Positions 1 through 5,011 of a DNA stretch of 5,999 bases are shown piece after piece. This DNA is from Geobacter sp. (GTDB taxonomy: Bacteria; Desulfobacterota; Desulfuromonadia; Geobacterales; Geobacteraceae). A program made the translations under genes and the position numbers. The stretch's first letter is position 1; each line of letters begins with the position of its first letter. Below the pieces are notes generated by a model, which worked only from the letters and a program-made list of their open reading frames with translations, had not been told where the DNA came from and ran no database searches. The stretch spans positions 16,376-22,374 of the forward strand of contig DNJC01000072.1 of NCBI GenBank assembly GCA_003490025.1, read 5' to 3'.

Positions 1-479
1 ATGTGCCGGATCCCCACCAGGGAGACCAGGTAGCTGTGACGGCGGGTCTGGGTCAGAAGCCCCTTCCTCGCGTCCACCAGGATCACCGCCACCTTCGCGG
101 TCGACGCGCCGGTGACCATGTTGCGGGTGTACTGCTCGTGGCCGGGGGTGTCGGCGACGATGAACTTCCTGCGGTCGGTGGAGAAGAAGCGGTAGGCGAC
201 GTCGATGGTTATCCCCTGCTCCCGCTCCGCCTGCAGCCCGTCCAGAAGCAGGGCGTAGTCGATGGCTCCCCCCTGGGTCCCAACCTTCTTGCTGTCGGCT
301 TCCAGCGCGGCCAGCTGGTCCTCGAAAACCATCTTCGAATCCCACAGGAGACGCCCGATCAGGGTGCTCTTGCCGTCATCCACGCTGCCGCAGGTGATGA
401 AACGGAGCAGGGATTTCTCCTCCTGGCTTTTCAGGTAGGCAAGGATATCTTTCTCGATCAGTTCGGATTGATGTGCCAT
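1..479 (-). CDS. cysN: Sulfate adenylyltransferase subunit 1, CysN (GTPase subunit), N-terminal part
   Basis: Reading the minus strand from ATG at 479 gives 159 residues of an open frame that runs off the left edge of the window. It starts MAHQSELIEKDI and carries the translation-factor-type GTPase motifs in order: G1 P-loop GSVDDGKST (residues 31-39), G2 region GITID (89-93) and G3 DTPGH (110-114). The later NKxD motif and the C-terminal beta-barrel domains lie outside. In this family CysN hydrolyses GTP to drive APS formation from ATP and sulfate by its partner CysD in the cytoplasm. Its start codon shares one base with the cysD stop (TAATG), which implies translational coupling and equal expression. 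Whether the missing C-terminus carries a fused APS kinase (CysNC) cannot be seen. Identity is very secure. Confidence 0.97.
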   Translation of the reverse strand, partial: MAHQSELIEKDILAYLKSQEEKSLLRFITCGSVDDGKSTLIGRLLWDSKMVFEDQLAALEADSKKVGTQGGAIDYALLLDGLQAEREQGITIDVAYRFFSTDRRKFIVADTPGHEQYTRNMVTGASTAKVAVILVDARKGLLTQTRRHSYLVSLVGIRH

Positions 480-1384
480 TAGAAGTACCCTTCCTGTTTC
501 TTCTTCTCCATGGAACCGGCCTGGTCATGGTCGATAAGGCGCCCCTGACGTTCCGAGGTGCGGGTGAGCAGCATTTCCTGGATGATCTGCGGCAGGGTGT
601 CCGCCTCGGACTCCACGGCGCCGGTCAAGGGGTAGCACCCCAGGGTGCGGAAGCGGACGGACTTGTACTCGATCTTTTCACCCGGCTTGAGTTCCAGCCG
701 GTCATCGTCCACCATGATCAGCATGCCGTCGCGCTCGACGACCGGCCGCACGGCGGAGTAGTAAAGCGGCACGATGGGAATCTGCTCCAGGTGGATGTAC
801 TGCCAGATGTCCAGCTCGGTCCAGTTGGAGAGCGGGAAGACGCGGATGCTCTCCCCCGGCTTGATGCGGGTGTTGTAGAGGCTCCAGAGTTCGGGGCGCT
901 GGTTCTTCGGGTCCCAGCGGTGGTTGGCGCTCCGGAAGGAGAAGATCCTCTCCTTGGCGCGGGACTTCTCCTCGTCGCGGCGCGCGCCGCCGAAGGCCGC
1001 GTCGAACTTGTAGCGGTCCAGCGCCTGTTTCAGCCCCTCGGTCTTCATCACGTCCGTGTAGAGCGCGGAGCCGTGGGTGAAGGGAGAGACCCCCCTGCTG
1101 ACCCCTTCCTCGTTGACGTGCACGATCAGGTCGAGCCCCGATTCCTTCGCCATCCGGTCCCGGAACTGGATCATCTCGCGGAACTTCCAGGTGGTGTCGA
1201 CGTGCATCAGCGGAAAAGGCGCCGGCGCCGGGTAGAAGGCCTTGCGGGCCAGGTGCAGCATGACCGCGGAGTCCTTCCCGATGGAATACAGCATCACCGG
1301 GTTGTCGAATTCCGCCACGACCTCGCGTATGATGTGGATGCTCTCGGCCTCTAGTTGCTGCAGGTGGGTCAGACTTTTCTTCAT
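479..1384 (-). CDS. cysD: Sulfate adenylyltransferase subunit 2, CysD
   Basis: This 301-residue protein has the usual length for CysD and belongs to the PP-loop ATP pyrophosphatase superfamily. The PP-loop is YSIGKDS (residues 33-39). The conserved block GGARRDEEKSRAKER (132-146) and the C-terminal tail ERQGRLIDHD...EGYF (278-301) are characteristic of CysD and distinguish it from the related CysH. It adenylylates sulfate with ATP to give APS and pyrophosphate, as a heteromer with CysN. The start MKKSLTHLQQLEAE matches the usual N-terminus of the family; a modest GGGA ribosome site lies just upstream. It follows cysH after 72 bases and overlaps cysN by one base, so all three genes are probably one transcript. 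No damage is seen. Confidence 0.98.
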   Translation of the reverse strand: MKKSLTHLQQLEAESIHIIREVVAEFDNPVMLYSIGKDSAVMLHLARKAFYPAPAPFPLMHVDTTWKFREMIQFRDRMAKESGLDLIVHVNEEGVSRGVSPFTHGSALYTDVMKTEGLKQALDRYKFDAAFGGARRDEEKSRAKERIFSFRSANHRWDPKNQRPELWSLYNTRIKPGESIRVFPLSNWTELDIWQYIHLEQIPIVPLYYSAVRPVVERDGMLIMVDDDRLELKPGEKIEYKSVRFRTLGCYPLTGAVESEADTLPQIIQEMLLTRTSERQGRLIDHDQAGSMEKKKQEGYF

Positions 1385-1428
1385 AACAGATTCCCGTATC
1401 GAACGTGGTGTTCTTGCTACTCGACGTC

Positions 1429-1442
1429 GGCTGCTGTCAGCC
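1429..1442 (-). other. Small hairpin between cysH and cysD
   Basis: The 72-base gap between the cysH stop and the cysD start holds a perfect 5-bp stem, GGCTG-ACAG-CAGCC on the transcribed strand. No run of T follows it, so it is not a convincing terminator. It could affect mRNA stability or the ratio of CysH to CysDN, or mean nothing. An 8-bp palindrome CGACGTCG (1422-1429) abuts it. Confidence 0.3.
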
Positions 1443-1456
1443 TTCGCCCCGATTGG

Positions 1457-2149
1457 TTATCTCCTGTGCAAGCCGCACTCTTTGTGTTCCGGGTTCTCCC
1501 ACCACCAGCGACCCGACCTGGCGTCCTCCCCCGGCTGCACGGCCCTGGTGCAGGGAGCGCAGCCGATGGAGCGGTACCCTTGCTTCAAGAGCCGGTTCTG
1601 GGGCAGGCGACGGTCGTTGACGTAGGCGAGCAGTTGCGCCTCGCTCCAGTCGAGGAGCGGGTTGAGCTTCAAGATGCCGCCGTTCAGCTGGTCGAGTTCG
1701 ATGGACTTCAGGTCGCCGCGGGTGACGCCGTGCTCCCGGCGCATCCCGGTGATCCACCCTGCCAGCCCGCTGAGCGCCCGCCCGAGAGGCTCCACCTTGC
1801 GGATGTGGCAGCACTCGTGACGGTTTTCCAGCGATTCCCTGAAGGAGAAGAGCCCCTTCTCGCGTTCGAGTTTTTCCACCGCTTCGTGTTTCGGGAAATA
1901 CCAGTCGATGGTGATCCCGTAACGTTCCGTCAGGGCGTCGGCCACCTCGTAGGTTTCCTCGTTGAGCCTGCCGGTATCAAGCGCGAACACGCCGATTTCG
2001 ATGCCGCTCTCTTTCGCCATGTCGATGATGGCGACATCCTCCAGGGAGAAGGAGCAGGCAAGTTTGACCGGGCCGTTGGCCGCGGCTACACCGAGTCTCA
2101 GGATATCCTGTGGGGAGGCGTTCAAGGGTGCTTCAGGGATCGTATTCAT
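1457..2149 (-). CDS. cysH: Assimilatory adenylyl-sulfate (APS) reductase, CysH, iron-sulfur type
   Basis: This 230-residue PP-loop family protein has the nucleotide-binding segment SFSLED (residues 33-38), the substrate-binding block ITGMRREHG (133-141) and a C-terminal KECGLH (223-228) with the catalytic Cys225. It also has the paired cysteines CC (113-114) and CAPC (197-200) that bind a 4Fe-4S cluster in APS reductases and are absent from Escherichia coli type PAPS reductase. I therefore infer direct reduction of APS to sulfite, with thioredoxin or a similar donor, rather than use of PAPS. The start at 2149 is chosen because AAGGAAACTCT places an AGGA ribosome site before it. The upstream in-frame ATG at 2227 would lie upstream of the likely transcription start. 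It is the first gene of the operon with cysD and cysN. Confidence 0.95.
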   Translation of the reverse strand: MNTIPEAPLNASPQDILRLGVAAANGPVKLACSFSLEDVAIIDMAKESGIEIGVFALDTGRLNEETYEVADALTERYGITIDWYFPKHEAVEKLEREKGLFSFRESLENRHECCHIRKVEPLGRALSGLAGWITGMRREHGVTRGDLKSIELDQLNGGILKLNPLLDWSEAQLLAYVNDRRLPQNRLLKQGYRSIGCAPCTRAVQPGEDARSGRWWWENPEHKECGLHRR

Positions 2150-2181
2150 AGAGTTTCCTTTTCGGGTACTGTGAGCCGGGC

Positions 2182-2198
2182 GGCACCTCTCAGGCGCC
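2182..2198 (-). other. Stem-loop in the cysH leader
   Basis: The predicted cysH leader contains GGCGCC-TGAGA-GGTGCC, a 6-bp stem with one G-U pair and a 5-base loop, about 33 bases before the start codon. It has no T-run, so it is not a terminator by itself, and it does not match a riboswitch consensus I know. A role in translation or stability is only a guess. Confidence 0.35.
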
Positions 2199-2211
2199 CT
2201 TCTGGTACAGA

Positions 2212-2240
2212 CGTATATAATATACAACCTAAACAGTCAA
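2212..2240 (-). promoter_or_regulatory. Sigma-70 type promoter of the cysHDN operon
   Basis: On the minus strand TTGACT (2240-2235, five of six to the -35 consensus) is followed after 17 bases by TATACG (2217-2212). An A/T-rich tract with AAAAATTTT lies just upstream of the -35 and could act as an UP element. Transcription would start near 2205 and give a leader of about 56 bases before cysH. The spacing and position make this the best promoter candidate. The exact -10 is uncertain, because the whole 2212-2225 stretch is TA-rich. Confidence 0.65.
2213..2225. promoter_or_regulatory. Palindrome in the cysH promoter, possible operator
   Basis: GTATAT-A-ATATAC is a perfect inverted repeat with 6-bp arms around one base. 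It covers the spacer and most of the -10 element of the cysH promoter, the classic position for a repressor site. The regulator is unknown, and a low-complexity TA stretch at a -10 can be palindromic by chance. Confidence 0.4.
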
Positions 2241-2416
2241 CAAAATTTTTCTTAATTGATGCCATTGCTGATAAAGTTTACACCTGATACCCTGTAAGAC
2301 ATTCCATCGCCAACAAGTAAAGAACCAAAAGAAAGTGCCTAACTCTTCCACTGAAGTTAAAAAAGGGCTACTGGATCAGCAACATCGCTATGTCTGAGAG
2401 TTTCTAGATTTTACAG

Positions 2417-2444
2417 TTGACCAACCACCGCGGATTAGTATCCT
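2417..2444 (+). promoter_or_regulatory. Candidate sigma-70 promoter for the 110-residue gene
   Basis: TTGACC (2417-2422) is followed after 16 bases by TATCCT (2439-2444). It would give a leader of about 88 bases before the ATG at 2539. The -35 matches five of six bases and the -10 four of six, so this is plausible but not strong. Confidence 0.4.
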
Positions 2445-2538
2445 TTTAGCCATGTTCACATCAGCCGCTGTTAAAGCCGGTTCCTTCAGGGAGAGGTCGC
2501 GGACCATGAACCCGGACCGGTGACAAAGGAGCGAGGAA

Positions 2539-2871
2539 ATGGCTATCACGGAAGAAACCCGGAACTTGCGGAACACGAGGCTCTCCGATGTCGATCTCCC
2601 CGATTCAGCCTGGCTTACCTATGCCGTCTGTGCCGGCGAGAGCGATTCCTGCGGATGGGGCGGGTGGATCATCGACTCGTTGGTGAGCGACCGGATGGGA
2701 AAGGGCCTCAGCATCCATGAGCGGCACCTTTGCCCCAAATGCGGGAAGGACCTTTTCAAGACGGGGGCGTCGGTGAAGTTCATCCCCTCCGACGATCAAA
2801 GCGAGAACCTCGCCGCCGGCGTCGTGTACGAGACGATACCGATGGAAATGTCCAGGGATTCCCACCAGTAG
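2539..2871 (+). CDS. Uncharacterised 110-residue four-cysteine protein, possible zinc ribbon
   Basis: I do not recognise this protein. The ATG at 2539 is supported by the strong ribosome site AAGGAG (2526-2531), seven bases upstream. Four cysteines fall in two pairs: Cys31 and Cys38 (C-X6-C, followed by GWGGWIID) and Cys65 and Cys68 in CPKCGK (C-X2-C). The second pair looks like a zinc-ribbon knuckle, so binding of one metal ion by all four is a reasonable inference. There is no signal peptide or membrane segment, so it should be cytoplasmic. It is divergent from cysH and convergent with the NADH dehydrogenase gene, 51 bases away, so it is probably transcribed alone. A link to sulfur metabolism is suggested only by position. 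The good ribosome site argues that it is a real gene. Confidence 0.75.
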   Translation: MAITEETRNLRNTRLSDVDLPDSAWLTYAVCAGESDSCGWGGWIIDSLVSDRMGKGLSIHERHLCPKCGKDLFKTGASVKFIPSDDQSENLAAGVVYETIPMEMSRDSHQ

Positions 2872-2922
2872 TCCCTACCGTCACACCTCACCCTCCCATC
2901 CGGAACGGGGGCCGACGGCGTT

Positions 2923-4170
2923 TCAATGCGGCGCCTTCACCTTTGTGATCAGGCGGACCTGGCGCTCGTGGAACCAGTAATACCAGGCCCAATTCAGCGT
3001 TACGACGATCCGGTTGCGAAAACCTATCAGGTAGTAGAGGTGAAGCAGCAGCCATACCAGCCAGGCAAGATACCCCTTGAAGTTCTGCCCGAAGGCGGTC
3101 GCTACCGCGGCACTCCGCCCGATGGTCGCCATGCTCCCCTTGTCTCTGTATCGGAAGGGCGGTATCTCCAGCGCCTTCTCCCGCGCGAGGATCGATCTAC
3201 CGGCGTAACTTCCCATCTGCATGGCAACAGGCGCCACCATCGGCAGGGGCGCCCCGTCCTGCTCCAGGAACGCCATGTCCCCGACGACGTACACCTCCGG
3301 ATGCCCGGGGATTGTCAGTTCGGGCATCACGGCGATGCGCCCCCCAGACCGCGGAACGCCCTCCAGCGCGCAGGCAAGAGGAGCCGCCTTGACACCCGCG
3401 GACCAGACCAGCGTGTGGGAGGGAATGACTGTGCCGTCGGCAAGAAAGACCCTCTCCGGCTCGGCACGGACCACACGCGAATCGAGCCGCACCTCGACCG
3501 ACATGTCGCGCAGTTTTTCCAGGGCGTACCGGCTCAACTGCTCCGGCATCGCGCCGAGGATCTTGTCCGCCGCCTCCACCAGCACCACGCGCGCGTCCTT
3601 CAGGCTCATCTCCGGGTAGTCCTTGGCGAGGACGAAGTTGACCAGCTCGATGAGCGCACCGGCGAACTCCACCCCGGTCGGTCCGCCTCCCACGATGACG
3701 AACGTCATCAGCGCCCGTCTGCGCTGCGGGTCCTGCTCGGCGACCGCCTCCTCGAAGCTCAGGAGGATCTGGTTGCGCAGCGCTTCTCCGTCCGAGAGCT
3801 GCTTGAGGTCGAAGGCGTAGCGCTCGACCGATTCCATCCCGAAGAAGTTGGTCACCGACCCCGCCCCGAGCACCAGGTAGTCGTAGGAGACCTCCCCCCT
3901 TTCGGTAAGCACCAGTCGCCGGTCCAGATCGATACCGGTCACCTCGGAGAGCTGGAAACGCGTACCGGGCCAGTGGCGGACCATGGCACGGATGCTGTGG
4001 GCGATCGACTCCTGCTCGAGAGCGGCGGTCGCCACCTGGTACAGAAGCGGCTGGAAAAGATGGTAGTTGTTCCGATCCACCAGCAGCAGGTCGAGGTCGT
4101 TTGCCACCAGCGTCCGGGCCGCCCTGATGCCGCCGAACCCCATGCCGATAATCACTACTTTCCTGTTCAT
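2923..4170 (-). CDS. ndh: Type II NADH:quinone oxidoreductase (NDH-2), single-subunit flavoprotein
   Basis: This 415-residue protein has the two Rossmann motifs of NDH-2: FAD-binding GMGFGG (residues 9-14) and NADH-binding GGGPTGVEFAG (161-171). VYVVGDMA (293-300) is the second FAD contact. The quinone-site segment reads VAPVAMQMG (312-320), so Gln318 is kept, while proline stands where many relatives have the first glutamine of AQxxxQ. The C-terminal part (about 366-402) is rich in Trp, Leu and Tyr, with FRNRIVV, and resembles the membrane-anchoring amphipathic region of the family. It should pass electrons from NADH to quinone at the inner membrane without pumping protons. The start MNRKVVIIG at 4170 is chosen because the family begins just before the FAD motif; in-frame ATGs at 4203 and 4260 would add an atypical extension. 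The ribosome site is weak. Physiological substrate preference is not proven. Confidence 0.93.
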   Translation of the reverse strand: MNRKVVIIGMGFGGIRAARTLVANDLDLLLVDRNNYHLFQPLLYQVATAALEQESIAHSIRAMVRHWPGTRFQLSEVTGIDLDRRLVLTERGEVSYDYLVLGAGSVTNFFGMESVERYAFDLKQLSDGEALRNQILLSFEEAVAEQDPQRRRALMTFVIVGGGPTGVEFAGALIELVNFVLAKDYPEMSLKDARVVLVEAADKILGAMPEQLSRYALEKLRDMSVEVRLDSRVVRAEPERVFLADGTVIPSHTLVWSAGVKAAPLACALEGVPRSGGRIAVMPELTIPGHPEVYVVGDMAFLEQDGAPLPMVAPVAMQMGSYAGRSILAREKALEIPPFRYRDKGSMATIGRSAAVATAFGQNFKGYLAWLVWLLLHLYYLIGFRNRIVVTLNWAWYYWFHERQVRLITKVKAPH

Positions 4171-4212
4171 GCGGGCCGCCCGTCCCGAGGATTTTGAAAT
4201 CATGAAATGATA

Positions 4213-4224
4213 CCAGATATCTGG
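4213..4224. promoter_or_regulatory. Perfect 12-bp palindrome upstream of ndh, possible operator
   Basis: CCAGATATCTGG is perfectly self-complementary and lies 43 bases before the ndh start, within its likely leader. A near-direct repeat, GAAATCAT / GAAATGAT (4195-4210), lies between it and the gene. A regulator binding site is possible. No known regulator is assigned. Confidence 0.35.
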
Positions 4225-4255
4225 GCAAGCGCCGAGACAAGCCGACTCTTCTGGC

Positions 4256-4282
4256 ATCATAAAGGACAGACCATCCAGTCAA
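4256..4282 (-). promoter_or_regulatory. Candidate sigma-70 promoter of ndh
   Basis: TTGACT (4282-4277) and TATGAT (4261-4256), each five of six to consensus, are separated by 15 bases, which is short of the ideal 17. Transcription would begin near 4249, leaving a leader of about 78 bases that includes the 12-bp palindrome. It also places the in-frame ATG at 4260 upstream of the transcript, supporting a downstream start. Confidence 0.4.
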
Positions 4283-4390
4283 GCAGCAGGAGCGACTGAC
4301 AAAGGCGTATTCCATCACTGTCACAGCTGATGCACCAGTAGAAGAAAGTTCAGGATTGAGGGTAGGCAGGACAGCCGGACTAACTGTAGA

Positions 4391-4437
4391 TATAAAGAAG
4401 GGCCCGCTTCGTGAGCGAAACGGGCCCTTTCTTTTCT
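4391..4437 (-). terminator. Strong intrinsic terminator, able to work in both directions
   Basis: GGGCCCG (4400-4406) pairs with CGGGCCC (4421-4427). The stem continues past one mismatch as TTCG/CGAA around the loop TGAG. On the minus strand it lies about 30 bases after the stop codon of the 101-residue gene and is followed by TTCTTTATAT, so it should end that transcript and insulate ndh. On the plus strand it is followed by TTTCTTTTCT, so it should also stop readthrough the other way. Confidence 0.9.
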
Positions 4438-4455
4438 GCAGAACAGAGGTTAACT

Positions 4456-4761
4456 CTAGTGCTTGTTCAGCACGCGGAGGGTTTCGTTCGCCTCCTGCAA
4501 CTTCTTATTGAGGAGCTTCAGTTCGTCACGTGTGTAGGTCGTGGCGCCCTTTTCGTTGATTGCGGTCTGTAATTTGCGAATCCTGTCCTGGATGCTGTCC
4601 ACTTCCTGCGCGCAGTCCTTCAGGAGCAGATTGCACTCTCTTTCGCACTGCGCGTCGTTCATCTTGTGGGTGGCGGAGTGCTGTCCGCCATCGGCCGCCA
4701 TGACCGGTGCCGCTACCGCCATAAGTGCTGCCGCCAATAACATAACGAATTTGCTTTTCAT
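4456..4761 (-). CDS. Small exported helical protein with three cysteines, function unknown
   Basis: The frame gives 101 residues from ATG at 4761, fixed by the strong ribosome site GGAGG eight bases upstream and by a clear signal peptide: MKSK, a hydrophobic core (residues 5-20) and a VMA cleavage site near residue 22. The mature protein of about 79 residues should be periplasmic. It has Cys39, Cys43 and Cys50 (C-X3-C-X6-C), then a charged, helix-forming C-terminal half with Leu/Ile spacing suggesting coiled coil (about 52-70 and 78-98). No CXXCH heme site is present, so it is not a c-type cytochrome. An odd cysteine count could mean a disulfide plus a free thiol, dimerisation or metal binding. 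A sigma-54 promoter precedes it and an intrinsic terminator follows, so it is a single-gene unit. I do not recognise a named family. Confidence 0.85.
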   Translation of the reverse strand: MKSKFVMLLAAALMAVAAPVMAADGGQHSATHKMNDAQCERECNLLLKDCAQEVDSIQDRIRKLQTAINEKGATTYTRDELKLLNKKLQEANETLRVLNKH

Positions 4762-4831
4762 TGTTCCGTCCTCCCTTTTGTTGGGTTGGCCCGCTTCTCC
4801 AAGTTGAATCCCCATTGGATGATTTATATGT

Positions 4832-4847
4832 AGCATCGGCCGTGCCA
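4832..4847 (-). promoter_or_regulatory. Sigma-54 (RpoN) -24/-12 promoter
   Basis: The minus strand reads TGGCACG-GCCG-ATGCT (4847-4832). Against the consensus TGGCACG-N4-TTGCA, the -24 block is complete, the GG-to-GC spacing is exact, and the invariant GC of the -12 element is present (4834-4833). Transcription would start near 4821, about 60 bases before the ATG at 4761. Expression should need RpoN and an enhancer-binding activator. Confidence 0.8.
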
Positions 4848-4858
4848 AAGCATAACTG

Positions 4859-4872
4859 GCTGTAAAAACAGC
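4859..4872. repeat. Inverted repeat upstream of the sigma-54 promoter
   Basis: GCTGT-AAAA-ACAGC is a perfect 5-bp-arm inverted repeat 12 bases upstream of the -24 element. A third CTGT half-site follows at 4877-4880. It may bind a regulator or a bending protein; by position it is close for a classical enhancer. Confidence 0.35.
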
Positions 4873-4897
4873 ATGTCTGTCAAATGGGAGCGGGAAA

Positions 4898-4915
4898 TGT
4901 GGAGAATATCCCACA
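4898..4915. promoter_or_regulatory. Inverted repeat, candidate enhancer site for a sigma-54 activator
   Basis: TGTGG-N8-CCACA has perfect 5-bp arms and lies about 77-94 bases upstream of the predicted sigma-54 transcription start. That is a usual distance for an enhancer-binding protein site. The activator is unknown. Confidence 0.4.
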
Positions 4916-5011
4916 ACCCTCGTCGCATATCCTCCAGCGGGAGTGACTGGCAGGAAAACCCATGCAGTACAAGGGGGTGAGGTGGTTAGCGGTGTGGGGC
5001 AGTTCGCGGAT

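Larger units (their letters stand above)
2150..2538. other. Divergent intergenic region between cysH and the 110-residue gene
   Basis: This 389-base gap is clearly richer in A and T than the flanking genes, especially at 2211-2460. It contains the cysH leader, promoter and palindrome on the left and a weaker plus-strand promoter candidate on the right. The middle part (about 2285-2400) shows no convincing gene, terminator or RNA structure by eye. A 62-codon minus-strand open frame (2388-2576) crosses the start of the plus-strand gene and is judged spurious. Confidence 0.6.

Noticed and set aside
3..1354. Long plus-strand open frames at 3-482 and 473-1354
   Set aside because: They lie opposite cysN and cysD, whose conserved motifs are unmistakable on the minus strand. 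The plus-strand products are low-complexity shadows of GC-rich coding DNA.
2182..2210. TPP riboswitch suggested by CTGAGA in the cysH leader
   Set aside because: The other conserved blocks of the thi-box are missing and the leader is only about 56 bases, too short for that aptamer.
2388..2576. 62-codon minus-strand open frame in the intergenic region
   Set aside because: It overlaps the start and ribosome site of the 110-residue gene and covers the plus-strand promoter candidate. Its product has no recognisable feature.
2926..4197. 423-codon plus-strand open frame opposite ndh
   Set aside because: Its product is rich in Arg, His and Pro without motifs, while the minus strand encodes a complete NDH-2.
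4878..4883. Perfect sigma-70 -35 box TTGACA on the minus strand upstream of the three-cysteine gene
   Set aside because: No acceptable -10 element lies 15-19 bases downstream; the sigma-54 element is the better explanation.
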